DNA of 64,000 nt from the NCBI GenBank assembly GCA_023898385.1, contig CP060220.1:682001-746000 (forward strand). The letters run 5' to 3'. This document shows positions 8,010 to 15,952 of this stretch, one piece after another. Origin of the DNA: Pseudobdellovibrionaceae bacterium (lineage in GTDB: Bacteria; Bdellovibrionota; Bdellovibrionia; Bdellovibrionales; UBA1609). The translations under genes and the position numbers were made by a program. Under the pieces are notes generated by a model. It did no database searches. It worked only from the letters and a program-made list of their open reading frames with translations, and was not told the origin of the DNA. Every line of letters begins with the position of its first letter. Within the stretch, counting starts at the first letter, position 1.

Positions 8010-8026
8010 TTGGCACAATCCCTGTA
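8010..8026 (+). promoter_or_regulatory. Candidate sigma54 promoter for the conjugation operon
   Basis: TTGGCAC is a perfect -24 element; ten bases after its GG the sequence reads GT in CTGTA instead of the usual GC in TTGCA. The element is bracketed by an inverted repeat TCTTATTA/TAATAAGA (8002-8009 and 8025-8032). A start near 8036 fits the gene at 8089. The -12 mismatch lowers confidence. Confidence 0.45.
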
Positions 8027-8088
8027 ATAAGAGCCTCCCGAAACCATGCTCGTCATCAAATGTGGCGAGACAACTAACGGGAGGAAAA

Positions 8089-8562
8089 ATGGAAAGTACA
8101 AAAAATAAAAAGCCGTGGCTTAATTCTAATGGCAAGCTCAAGTCAGAAGAGGAAATAAAAGAAGATTGCAAATCTTGGGGTCTCGACGCCTGGAATGAAT
8201 ATTTAGAAAACTTTGAAGTCGGTCAACGAGAAGACACGCTTGAAGTTCCCCATGAGATTGAAAACTTCACGGCGAAAGAATGCACAGAGCTTCTTTTTTC
8301 TATGGCTTCAGAGGAAAAATATGCCGCTCTTAAATATGCGCTTAGAGGGTGTATTGGTAAGCTCACTTATACTCAGCAACAATTCATCCACAAATTTTAT
8401 TGGGAAGGTCTTAGCATTCCTAAAATTGCACAAGAGCATGGGGTCAGTCGCCAAGCCGTTTCAAAAATTTTGAAGGCTGCGCGGGAGCAAATCAAAAAAG
8501 AACTAGAAAATGGCTCTATAAAAAAGATGGCTGACCTAGCAAAAACACTGATGGCCTCATGA
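8089..8562 (+). CDS. Sigma-70 region 4-like HTH protein, first gene of the conjugation operon
   Basis: The start at ATG 8089 is chosen because a strong GGGAGG ribosome site lies five bases before it; a longer frame from GTG 8062 would include that site. The 157-residue product ends in a sigma-70 region 4-type helix-turn-helix: LTYTQQQFIHKFYWEG (about 93-108) followed by LSIPKIAQEHGVSRQAVSKIL. The N-terminal half is acidic and has no sigma region 2 core. It is more likely an operon regulator than a complete sigma factor. A dyad of 21 bases follows at 8657. A second region-4 protein is encoded at 8857. It is probably the lead gene of the transfer operon. Confidence 0.8.
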   Translation: MESTKNKKPWLNSNGKLKSEEEIKEDCKSWGLDAWNEYLENFEVGQREDTLEVPHEIENFTAKECTELLFSMASEEKYAALKYALRGCIGKLTYTQQQFIHKFYWEGLSIPKIAQEHGVSRQAVSKILKAAREQIKKELENGSIKKMADLAKTLMAS

Positions 8563-8656
8563 TTCGATCTATGGTTGCCAAAAGTTGCAAAAGGTTGCGG
8601 TTAGTTTCCAAAAATCCACTTTTGTCGATTTGGTTGACATTTTCCGTATTAGTGAA

Positions 8657-8677
8657 GGGATAAAAAATATTTATCCC
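8657..8677. promoter_or_regulatory. Inverted repeat GGGATAAA-N5-TTTATCCC
   Basis: Perfect 8-base arms lie between the two region-4 genes, 47 bases before a small downstream frame. With no T-run after it, an operator for one of the HTH proteins is likelier than a terminator. Confidence 0.5.
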
Positions 8678-8703
8678 AGAAAACATAAACTACGGAGGTC
8701 AAT

Positions 8704-8856
8704 ATAAAACTGATTCGCAAAGTTTTAAACTGGTTTTGGTTTAAGTCCAAAATACCTGCTGAAAAGGATTGGGAACAAATCAGAATCCAGCAACACACCA
8801 TTGAAGAAATGGAAAGAGTTAAATCAAAAGCAATTTTTTTATCAAGGGGGTTTTAA
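8704..8856 (+). CDS. Small basic/acidic protein with non-standard start
   Basis: An open frame of 51 codons fills the gap between the two region-4 genes and ends directly against the GTG of the next gene. A good ribosome site GGAGG (8694-8698) is followed five bases later by ATA, with no ATG, GTG or TTG in reach; CTG at 8710 is the next alternative. The product begins with a basic amphipathic stretch (KLIRKVLNWFWFKSK) and then a charged helix. I do not recognise it. Tight packing and the ribosome site support a real gene; the start codon is uncertain. Confidence 0.45.
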   Translation: MKLIRKVLNWFWFKSKIPAEKDWEQIRIQQHTIEEMERVKSKAIFLSRGF

Positions 8857-9108
8857 GTGTTTTCAGATTTTTCAGCAGAGGATCAGGTCGTTGTGAGATC
8901 GCTCCTTAAAAGACTGCCATCAAAACAGAAGAAAGCCATTGTTCTGCGTTTTTGGCACAACTACTCAATTTTTGAAATTGCAAAATCACTTCGAGTTTCT
9001 TGGGGTGAAGCAGACGTATTACTTAAGGACGCCATGATTTCTCTGAAAAAAGACTGCATGAAGCATCCGCGTTTTTCAAGAGCATTAAGAATATCACTAT
9101 CAGCTTAA
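8857..9108 (+). CDS. Sigma-70 region 4-like small HTH protein
   Basis: This 83-residue protein is almost entirely a region 4-type domain. LLKRLPSKQKKAIVLRFWH (about 17-35) is the usual first helix, and YSIFEIAKSLRVSWGEADVLL follows as the DNA-recognition hairpin. It starts with GTG directly after the preceding small frame, with the AAGGGGG run as ribosome site. It lacks other sigma regions, so it should act as a regulator or adaptor rather than a sigma factor. Two such proteins in one operon suggest a small regulatory cascade at the head of the transfer genes. Confidence 0.75.
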   Translation: MFSDFSAEDQVVVRSLLKRLPSKQKKAIVLRFWHNYSIFEIAKSLRVSWGEADVLLKDAMISLKKDCMKHPRFSRALRISLSA

Positions 9109-9122
9109 CTAAAGGGGGCAAT

Positions 9123-9485
9123 ATGAATTTATTCGATATATTTAAAGGCAGAAAAAGTAAAAAAGGAAACGTATTAAAAATTCGCAGCATTGGTCATGGG
9201 TACTACGATGAAGACGCCGATTTTTGTGAACTTCTCATTAATGGTCTGGAAAAAGAAGGCTACACGTTGGAGCCAGAAACAGACATCAATGCCGCTCATG
9301 ATTACGTCATCTACTTTGAAAATCTAGAGAACGAAGAATTGGAGCGAGTGGGTGTTGGATACCTTTTGCATGGCCGCAATGCGGGGCTGATTCAATTAGA
9401 GTGGGATTTGTACGACAGCACAAACATCTATATCAACCTGGCCCGCTATAAAACTTGTGAAACGGTGCAATTGGCAGTCGCTTAA
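9123..9485 (+). CDS. Hypothetical protein of the transfer operon
   Basis: The product is 120 residues, soluble and acidic in the middle, with no signal peptide. It shows an alternating strand/helix pattern (FCELLINGLEKEGY; DYVIYFENLENEELERVG) and a C-terminal strand-rich part, but no motif I can name. A ribosome site AAGGGGGC precedes ATG 9123, and it lies 14 bases after the region-4 gene, so it is in the same transcript. It could be a regulator or a transfer accessory factor; there is no evidence for either. Confidence 0.65.
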   Translation: MNLFDIFKGRKSKKGNVLKIRSIGHGYYDEDADFCELLINGLEKEGYTLEPETDINAAHDYVIYFENLENEELERVGVGYLLHGRNAGLIQLEWDLYDSTNIYINLARYKTCETVQLAVA

Positions 9486-9581
9486 ACATGATAATCACAG
9501 GGAGAAAGGGAAAGTCTAAAATTAAGTTTACGGGAAGATTCCAAGGGAAGTGTCAATTTTTTAAATTAAAAGGAGTCTTTC

Positions 9582-9920
9582 ATGACAAATAAAAACGGAG
9601 AAACATTGATTCTCGGCTGGCTTGATCCAAGAGATAATACAGTCAACCACGCCGGAGTCAGCTTTTACAACACCAAATATGGTGAATACTTGCTTAAAAT
9701 TGATGAGGAGCCCAGCGAAAAGCAATACTTCCTCAAACCATTTGCAAGTGAAAATGACCGAGTTGAGTACAGAATGGAGCTAGTCATAAAAAGAAAAGAC
9801 GGCACATTTCTGAAACGTCAACTTGTGGGAACGGGATATAGTGATGCTAAGACAGATGGAAATGTCTTCATTAATTACGGGTCTAAATTCAAAACATTGG
9901 TTCTCTACCTTAACGACTAA
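9582..9920 (+). CDS. Hypothetical protein directly before the pilin gene
   Basis: This 112-residue protein has no signal peptide and is rich in predicted strands (TLILGWLDPRD; GVSFYNTKYGEYLLKI; YRMELVIKRKDGTF). Its ribosome site AAAGGAG is clear and its stop abuts the pilin start without a gap, implying translational coupling with the T4SS pilin gene. I recognise no family. Small strand-rich proteins in this position might bind DNA or a pilus component; this is speculation. Confidence 0.65.
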   Translation: MTNKNGETLILGWLDPRDNTVNHAGVSFYNTKYGEYLLKIDEEPSEKQYFLKPFASENDRVEYRMELVIKRKDGTFLKRQLVGTGYSDAKTDGNVFINYGSKFKTLVLYLND

Positions 9921-10232
9921 ATGATTTCAAAAAATATCTGGTTAGTTGGGGCCATTATGATGGTCGGTGGATTGCTGTTTGTTGCTGACCCTGCTTTAGC
10001 CCAAAGTTTTGGTGGTAGTGGATTTGAAAGCCGAATCCAAGGCTTTACCAATAACTTGATGTCGGTGATACTTCCCGCCGTGGCAATACTTGGCCTTCTC
10101 TATGCGGCCATGCTTGCTGCCAGTGGTGATGAAGGAGCTAAAAAGCGCATGATTTTAGTGGTGATTGCGAGCGTGATTGGATTTCTCGCGCCGCTTATTA
10201 TTCGCTGGTTTCAATCCGCCGTTGGTGGGTAA
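9921..10232 (+). CDS. VirB2/TrbC-like conjugative pilin
   Basis: The 103-residue protein has a long signal segment ending in ADPALAQS (cleavage about residue 27) and a short extracellular part. Two membrane helices follow (about 45-67 and 77-95), separated by the short charged loop ASGDEGAKKRM. This is the layout of VirB2/TrbC pilins, which insert in the inner membrane and are polymerised into the conjugative pilus. Its place immediately before VirB3- and VirB4-like genes supports the call. A cyclic or acetylated maturation, as in some pilins, cannot be judged. Confidence 0.86.
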   Translation: MISKNIWLVGAIMMVGGLLFVADPALAQSFGGSGFESRIQGFTNNLMSVILPAVAILGLLYAAMLAASGDEGAKKRMILVVIASVIGFLAPLIIRWFQSAVGG

Positions 10233-10551
10233 AGCTATAGAAGTTCATACTTCTGAAGTGCATCGAAATTTAGATGCAAAATTTAAGATCGGGGGCCTTG
10301 AGGCCCTCGATCTTCTTATTGCTCTAATCTTTGGTGCTGTAATGAACCTTTTCTTTGGTGGCACTGCTTTAGAAATTCCATTGGTTATTGGTGGTCCGGT
10401 TCTCATTATCGCCGTCTTTTATTTTGGCAAGAAAGGCAAGCCTGAGAATTTCATGGCCCACCTGATTCGGTTTTATTTAGAACCTGGGTTTTTCTCGGCT
10501 GGAATGGAATCAAAAAACAATAACAAAATGAGGTTAAAAATCTATGAGTAG
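10225..10551 (+). CDS. VirB3/TraL-like T4SS inner-membrane protein
   Basis: The frame is open from an ATG at 10177 inside the pilin gene, but GTG 10225, overlapping the pilin stop, gives a product of 108 residues starting VGKAIEVHTSEVHRNL, more typical for VirB3. Two adjacent membrane helices (about residues 22-42 and 46-66) and a basic tail follow. VirB3 proteins support pilus assembly and work with the VirB4 ATPase, whose gene overlaps this one by eight bases. The family call rests on size, topology and position more than on sequence motifs. Confidence 0.75.
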   Translation: MGKAIEVHTSEVHRNLDAKFKIGGLEALDLLIALIFGAVMNLFFGGTALEIPLVIGGPVLIIAVFYFGKKGKPENFMAHLIRFYLEPGFFSAGMESKNNNKMRLKIYE

Positions 10552-12970
10552 CTTAGTTGATGAACTGGGTTTTTGGCATTTTGATGAAAACCTGATGGTT
10601 TTCAGTGACGGATCACTGGGCGCAGGATTTAAGCTATCAGGCTTTGATATTACTTGCGCTTCTGAGTCGGCAATTAATCAATTGAGCCAATGCCTTGAAA
10701 ATTTACTTGTATCTTGTGATGAAGGTATCCGGTTACAGGTTTTCTACAAACTGTCTTCCAATATCGAAAATTTAATTGAAAACCATCAAGAGCTTTCAAA
10801 AGATATTGAAGGCTCCTACAAACGTATTGCCGATGCGAGATTAAAGTTTTATAGAAAAAATCAGGAGCAAAAGAAATATTTTGTTCCAAGCATTTATTTT
10901 TTTATTAGAAGTCAGTCATTCAACATGAAAAGGCAAAGTCTTTTTGCTTCAAATAAGCAGTTTGAGCCAATTTCTGAAAAAGACTATTTAGAAAAGAAGG
11001 AAAAATTTCTTCGTGTGGTCAAACAAGTGGAATCTCTTTTAGGTTCTGCAAAATTGTCGCCCTCGATTCTTTCACCAAGTGAGTGGTTTGATCTTGTCTT
11101 TGAATATTTAAACCTAACGAGAGTTGAAAAGATTGGAAAATCCCAGTTTCGAGAATCAGAAAGCTTTCTTGATCCATCCATCAGTGAACAACTGACTCTC
11201 ACGGATTTGACGTGGGACAAAGACTCAATCAACATTGGTGATTACAAGTTCAGGACAATTAGCCTTGCGCTGCTACCAGAGGGTCAAACTTTTGCTTCGA
11301 TGGGAAATATATTTTCTTCAGTGCCTTTTCACTTCTGGATCAGCCAGTCGATTCATTTGCTCGACCAGGCGAAAGAAAAATCATCACTGGAATTAAAACG
11401 TCGTATTGCTCACTCGATGGCTTCAGGCAGTCAAAACGTCAGCGATTTAGAGTCAGAAAATAAATTGGGTCAAATTGAAGGCTTGCTTTCAAATCTTTTA
11501 GAAGGTTCACAAAAACTTTTGTCGTCTGATTTTAACGTCATCATTTGGGGAAAGACAAAAGCGGAGCTTGATGACAAGACCGATGAAATTTTAAAAACCT
11601 TTAGAACAATGAACCAAGCCGAGGGTTTGCAAGAAACCTTGGCATCCAAAGAGGTATTTTTAAAATCAATTCCTGGCAGATGTGAAGGTGTTCGACACAA
11701 AAAAATGAAATCAAGCAACGCGTCTCACCTGATGCCTGTTTATGCCAGTTGGTCTGGTAATCCGAGAGCCGTTTGCTTGCTCCCAACAAGGGACGGAAGC
11801 CTTTTCTCTCTTGATCCCTATGCGGATCATTTGCCCGCTTGGAACGGCATTGTGTTTGGTGGTTCTGGAAGCGGAAAAAGCTACACCGTGGTTCAACTCA
11901 TGGCGATGTTTTACGGCAAAACCAGAATCAATGAGGCTGGCAAATTGCTCCGCCCTAGAATCGTGTGGATAGATAACGGTGCCTCTTCAAAACGGCTGAT
12001 TGAGATTTTAGATGGTGAGTTCCTAGACTTAAACCTGGACTCTGATCTATGCCTGAATATGTTTGATCTCAAAGAGGGAGAGACAACACCAAGCCCTGAT
12101 CGGATTCGTACTGTTTTGGCAGTATTGGAGATGATTCTAAAGGATGAAGACAAAAAAGCACTTGGGAAGCGCGAAAAGGCATTGCTAGAGGAACAAGTTC
12201 ACAAGGTCTATAGCGAAGTGAAGAACAAAACGCCAACACTTTCAGACTTAAAAATGCTCCTTGATAATCACAAAGATGAGCAGATGAGAAAGTTTGGTGA
12301 AATTCTTTATAGCTGGACTGGTTCATCAGCTTACGGGCAAATGCTCGACGGACAAACCAACGTGAAGCTCTCCAAAGACCTTGTTTCGATTGAAGTTCAG
12401 CACTTAAGTAATTATTCGGATTTAAAAGACGTTCTTTTACTGTTGCTCACTTCATATATTCAAGACGTTGCCTCTTCAGATATTGAGCGTGAATATTTGC
12501 TGATTATCGACGAAGCCGAAAGACTTTTTCAATCAGAGCTTGCAAGGCAAGTCGTTATTACTTGCTATCGGACATGGAGAAAATTTAAAAGTGGCATTTG
12601 GTGTTTGAGCCAGAACTACAAAGACTTTATGGCCGACAAAGCTCTACGGGATGCGCTGATGACCAACACAACCAGCGTGATTATTTTAAGGCAGAGAAAA
12701 ATTGATTGGGATGATTTTAAGAAAACATTTGATTTCAACGACACGCAAGTGGAACGGATCAAAAGTCTCCAAATCAAAAAGGGCGAGTATAGCGAGTTTT
12801 ATTATCTTCAGGATGAAAACGAAGCCATTTTGCAGCTCGTACCAGAGCCACTGAGCCATTGGTTTTCCACTTCGGACGCCAACGACAAAATGCTCATCGC
12901 CCATACGGAGGCTGAGAACCCTGAATTGAGTAAGCTAGATGTGTTGGAACTGCTGGCTTTTGGGTCTTGA
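10544..12970 (+). CDS. VirB4/TraC-type conjugation ATPase
   Basis: This 808-residue cytoplasmic ATPase powers pilus assembly and substrate transfer in the T4SS. Walker A GGSGSGKS lies near residues 439-446 and Walker B YLLIIDEAERLF near 650, followed by the RHGE-like arginine-rich region WRKFKSGIWCLSQNY typical of VirB4/TraC. The N-terminal half contains the expected less-conserved domain. Its length matches the family. It overlaps the VirB3-like gene and closes the first T4SS block; the second block resumes only at 18 kb. Confidence in family is very high. Confidence 0.95.
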   Translation: MSSLVDELGFWHFDENLMVFSDGSLGAGFKLSGFDITCASESAINQLSQCLENLLVSCDEGIRLQVFYKLSSNIENLIENHQELSKDIEGSYKRIADARLKFYRKNQEQKKYFVPSIYFFIRSQSFNMKRQSLFASNKQFEPISEKDYLEKKEKFLRVVKQVESLLGSAKLSPSILSPSEWFDLVFEYLNLTRVEKIGKSQFRESESFLDPSISEQLTLTDLTWDKDSINIGDYKFRTISLALLPEGQTFASMGNIFSSVPFHFWISQSIHLLDQAKEKSSLELKRRIAHSMASGSQNVSDLESENKLGQIEGLLSNLLEGSQKLLSSDFNVIIWGKTKAELDDKTDEILKTFRTMNQAEGLQETLASKEVFLKSIPGRCEGVRHKKMKSSNASHLMPVYASWSGNPRAVCLLPTRDGSLFSLDPYADHLPAWNGIVFGGSGSGKSYTVVQLMAMFYGKTRINEAGKLLRPRIVWIDNGASSKRLIEILDGEFLDLNLDSDLCLNMFDLKEGETTPSPDRIRTVLAVLEMILKDEDKKALGKREKALLEEQVHKVYSEVKNKTPTLSDLKMLLDNHKDEQMRKFGEILYSWTGSSAYGQMLDGQTNVKLSKDLVSIEVQHLSNYSDLKDVLLLLLTSYIQDVASSDIEREYLLIIDEAERLFQSELARQVVITCYRTWRKFKSGIWCLSQNYKDFMADKALRDALMTNTTSVIILRQRKIDWDDFKKTFDFNDTQVERIKSLQIKKGEYSEFYYLQDENEAILQLVPEPLSHWFSTSDANDKMLIAHTEAENPELSKLDVLELLAFGS

Positions 12971-13068
12971 GCGGCGCATTATATGAAATATTGGCCGCTT
13001 CAGTTATTCATTCGTTTACAAGAAAATGTGCCAAGAGTATTAATCGGAACCATATATAAGGGGGAAAA

Positions 13069-13512
13069 ATGAACCGTGGACAAATATTATTGGTGATTTT
13101 GGTAAACTTTATTTCTGGATATGCCATAGCCGCAACTCATGAATGTGTGGCACGAAAATCTCTCTTTTGGCTTGATGCAGATGGTGCTTATCATACTCGT
13201 GTAGCAGAGACTAAATCTTTTAAAATTGTTTCTGACGAACATGAAACTCCTTATTTCTTGAAATTGATTGATAAGGAATCGAAAGAATGGGGTCAGATTA
13301 AAGTTTCAACGGGTACACTTTTAGATTCTCCAGTAGGAAATGTGTTACAAGCTGAAGCCTTGATTGAAAAAGAAGACGGAAGTATCGCAGCTCGTGTTTC
13401 AACAGTTTTTGACAAAGATTCAAAATTTGTTCGAGCCAGTACAATTTTGGATGTTGAAGATACCGACTTCGATCCAAACATTACGTTAGACTGCTATGTC
13501 TCCGGCAAATAA
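13069..13512 (+). CDS. Secreted hypothetical protein
   Basis: The product is 147 residues with a Sec signal peptide (hydrophobic stretch 5-21, likely cleavage after AIAA). The mature part is strand-rich with a Cys near each end (HECVA and LDCYVSG), likely forming one disulfide in the periplasm. AAGGGGG precedes the ATG. It opens a run of seven envelope-type genes inserted between the two T4SS blocks. An inverted repeat AGCGGC/GCCGCT just upstream (12970-13000 area) may mark a transcript end or operator. No family recognised. Confidence 0.7.
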   Translation: MNRGQILLVILVNFISGYAIAATHECVARKSLFWLDADGAYHTRVAETKSFKIVSDEHETPYFLKLIDKESKEWGQIKVSTGTLLDSPVGNVLQAEALIEKEDGSIAARVSTVFDKDSKFVRASTILDVEDTDFDPNITLDCYVSGK

Positions 13513-13553
13513 TACTATTCAAATTTTTTAGAATTTAGTCTTAAGGGGAGTTT

Positions 13554-14252
13554 ATGAAATTGCTACAAAGTTTAATCTGGATTCTTATTTTTGCCTGCGT
13601 TGGTTGTGCAAGTAAAAAAGGTTTCAATAGAGGGGATTTGAAAGAACAAATTGGCGTTGTCAATCCAGTTACGGATGATACAGACATTGCTAAGACATTA
13701 AAAAAGAAAGCCAATCTGCCAAAACCCTTTAAGCTTGCAGTGTATTTTAAGAACCCAATTCAAAATGGTGCAGTTAATTCAACTTGGAGATGGAGCGAAG
13801 AAGATAAAGAATCGTTGATAAAAGAAGCTGAGAAATTAAAAGAAGAAAAAATTGTTTCTCAGGTATTTCCAATTATCAGTTCACTTGTGCAGGAAGAGGA
13901 CGTTAAGTCTATCCGCATGGCTGCCGCAAAACATGGGGCGGATGCAGTTCTTATTATTAGCGGCGTTGCAGATGTTGATAGGTACATAAATAATTGGGGG
14001 TGGACATATATTCTTTTGGCTCCCGCTCTTTTTATTCCAGGGTCAGAGGCCGATACACTGTTTATGGCAAATGCTTCAATGTGGGATGTAAGAAACGAGT
14101 TTTTATACATTACTGCTGAGTCTGAGGAAATTTATGAAAAAACCTATGTCGCTGCTTTTGGAGAAAATGACAAGTTTCTTATAGGCGAAGCAAAAAAGAA
14201 GGCACTGGAGAAATTGGCTAGTCAATTGGGTAAAATGATTAAAGGTCAGTAA
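13554..14252 (+). CDS. Lipoprotein of unknown function
   Basis: This 232-residue protein carries a lipoprotein signal with lipobox VGCA (Cys18) after a basic start. The mature part has a helical middle region (LKEEKIVSQVFPIISSLV) and a possible nucleoside-like fold with KHGADAVLIISGVADV. A hydrophobic segment WGWTYILLAPALFIPG (about 147-162) may touch the membrane. It resembles outer-membrane lipoproteins that assemble with surface structures, but I cannot name the family. It is followed after one base by a barrel-like gene, so the pair may act together. +2 residue is Ala, compatible with outer-membrane sorting. Confidence 0.7.
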   Translation: MKLLQSLIWILIFACVGCASKKGFNRGDLKEQIGVVNPVTDDTDIAKTLKKKANLPKPFKLAVYFKNPIQNGAVNSTWRWSEEDKESLIKEAEKLKEEKIVSQVFPIISSLVQEEDVKSIRMAAAKHGADAVLIISGVADVDRYINNWGWTYILLAPALFIPGSEADTLFMANASMWDVRNEFLYITAESEEIYEKTYVAAFGENDKFLIGEAKKKALEKLASQLGKMIKGQ

Positions 14253-14253
14253 T

Positions 14254-14847
14254 TTGTTAAAGGCTTTTTTATTTCTCTTCGGAATATTTGCTTCAAGTGT
14301 CTCCCATGCTAGGGTTTTTTACCCACTCATGCAGATTGGTTATGACGGCGGCGGTGAATCTCTTCGAGATCAATCAGATCAAAGTGATTTTGATATAAAT
14401 GCTGGAACGGGCCTCTTTATTTCTGGCGGTACAATTATCAGAGTTTCTGACACGAATCCTCATGCTTTTGAAGCCCAACTCACGGTTGCGTATAAGTTTA
14501 GTTGGGATACTGACGAAGATAAGGGAGATGTCAATTGGACGAATATTCCATTGGAACTAATGTACTTTTATAAAAATAAAAGAAATGGATTTCGCTTGGG
14601 CTATGGAGCTTCTTATTATATGTCGTCAAAACTTGAGGGCGAAGGTGGACGATCTGACATCAATAGAAAATATGAGAACAGGTTTGGCTATATTTTGGCG
14701 ATAGAGAAAATGATTGAAAACCATCGTGACGAAGGAATGCTTTCGTATGGGATCAGATATAATATTAGGGATTTTGTGCCCAAAAGTGATGGTTCTAAAA
14801 AGAGCGGCGATGCCTTCGGCCTATACATGACAGTCGCTTTCCCTTAG
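14254..14847 (+). CDS. Outer-membrane beta-barrel-like protein
   Basis: The start is TTG 14254, two bases after the lipoprotein stop. The 197-residue product has a signal peptide (cleavage after SHA) and alternating strands with aromatic ends, closing with the strand AFGLYMTVAFP, a typical terminal Phe barrel signature. Several strands read FEAQLTVAYKF, NGFRLGYGASYYM and MLSYGIRYNI. This suggests an eight-stranded barrel of OmpW/OmpA size. Its role is unknown. It could be an entry-exclusion or envelope accessory of the element. Confidence 0.7.
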   Translation: MLKAFLFLFGIFASSVSHARVFYPLMQIGYDGGGESLRDQSDQSDFDINAGTGLFISGGTIIRVSDTNPHAFEAQLTVAYKFSWDTDEDKGDVNWTNIPLELMYFYKNKRNGFRLGYGASYYMSSKLEGEGGRSDINRKYENRFGYILAIEKMIENHRDEGMLSYGIRYNIRDFVPKSDGSKKSGDAFGLYMTVAFP

Positions 14848-14919
14848 TAGAGCCATAAATTTAGGACTAATGTCATTGATTCAACTGGACCAAACCTATC
14901 TTCTTTCGTATCTTAAAGT

Positions 14920-15186
14920 ATGAGAAAATTTCTGGGCATTTTTATAATCTTATTTTCTATAGCAGCATTTTTCTCTGGCCACCTTTTTCTTAATGAAACT
15001 ATGGTGGCAGTTTCTAATCCAAGTGAATATCATTTTGGATCTGAGTCTATGATCGCTGAAGGAGGAGATCACTATAGATCTCTGCCTGCATATGTTGAGC
15101 ATGGACACTATTTTGCGACAACCTTATTTTTTATTTCAGTTTGCTGTAGTCTTATAGGTACATGGATTATAACAAAGCGAAAATAG
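14920..15186 (+). CDS. Small two-helix membrane protein
   Basis: The 88-residue product has membrane helices at about residues 4-22 and 66-83, with a loop of about 40 residues between them rich in Glu, His and Tyr, and a basic C-terminus. No strong ribosome site is visible, and no family is recognised. Its position in the run of envelope genes between the T4SS blocks suggests a role in surface exclusion or membrane adaptation, but nothing in the sequence shows this. Confidence 0.55.
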   Translation: MRKFLGIFIILFSIAAFFSGHLFLNETMVAVSNPSEYHFGSESMIAEGGDHYRSLPAYVEHGHYFATTLFFISVCCSLIGTWIITKRK

Positions 15187-15341
15187 TAACTTCATTTTCA
15201 TTAATTACTACGATGTCATTCCGCTTTGATGGGGTAGCACTAGAAGAAAGATAAGTATTTGATTCCATGAGTTTGCCAGCTAACTTTTTTGCCAAAAGAA
15301 AAGGCTGGACCTGCTATATATTCTTTTCTAAGATTGGAGGC

Positions 15342-15929
15342 ATGAACTATCAAATTAAGTGGCTATTATTTGGTTTATTGCTCTTTATCCAACACCTTCA
15401 TGCATCGCCCAAGTATATTAATAAAAATGGGCAATTCAATCTTGAGCTGGGTGAAAAAGTAAAAAAGACTGTAAAAGAGTATGATGCAAATTTTGAGGTA
15501 TATAAGTTTGACGATTTCATGCCTACGGTGAAAAAGTCATTGAAGCCGGATTCTAAGCAAAATTTTGTGTCAGTAATTGGAGACATGAATGGGGACAAAG
15601 TTCTTGATGTAATTTTGTCTGGCTATAATAAAAAGAATGACATTTTGATTGCAGTCGTTTCGTCAGAAAAAGAATATAAGGTGATTGAAATTTCAAAAGG
15701 AGCAAAAACTTCTTTAAAAGAAAATTGGATGGTAACTATCTCCGGTAAGAAAGAATATGGGTTATCGGATTTCATTTCTTATGAAAAGCCAAGGAAAGTA
15801 AAATCACCTTATGAGAAGGATGAGCTTGATCTAAAAAATGACGCTTTCTCATTAAATTTTTGGGAAAAGTCATCAACCATTTATTATTTCAAGAATGGGA
15901 AATTTGAACCCTATACTACGTCTGATTGA
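15342..15929 (+). CDS. Secreted hypothetical protein with an FG-GAP/VCBS-like segment
   Basis: ATG 15342 is chosen over an upstream start because GGAGG directly precedes it and it begins a proper signal peptide (cleavage after LHA, about residue 21). The 195-residue product contains GDMNGDKVLDVILSGYN (about 80-96), the Asp-rich loop of FG-GAP/VCBS repeats, which binds calcium in surface proteins. The rest is strand-rich. A single such motif does not form a full propeller, so function is open. It precedes the transglycosylase-like gene by about 23 bases. Confidence 0.65.
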   Translation: MNYQIKWLLFGLLLFIQHLHASPKYINKNGQFNLELGEKVKKTVKEYDANFEVYKFDDFMPTVKKSLKPDSKQNFVSVIGDMNGDKVLDVILSGYNKKNDILIAVVSSEKEYKVIEISKGAKTSLKENWMVTISGKKEYGLSDFISYEKPRKVKSPYEKDELDLKNDAFSLNFWEKSSTIYYFKNGKFEPYTTSD

Positions 15930-15952
15930 TTGCATCGGAGGCTGGATAATTG

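Noticed and set aside
9488..9592. A 34-codon frame between two transfer-operon genes
   Set aside because: It overlaps the next gene's start, has no clear ribosome site and a low-complexity basic product; not convincing without translation data.
12966..13000. AGCGGC/GCCGCT inverted repeat as a terminator after VirB4
   Set aside because: Short arms, an 18-base loop and no T-run make termination unlikely; may be chance.
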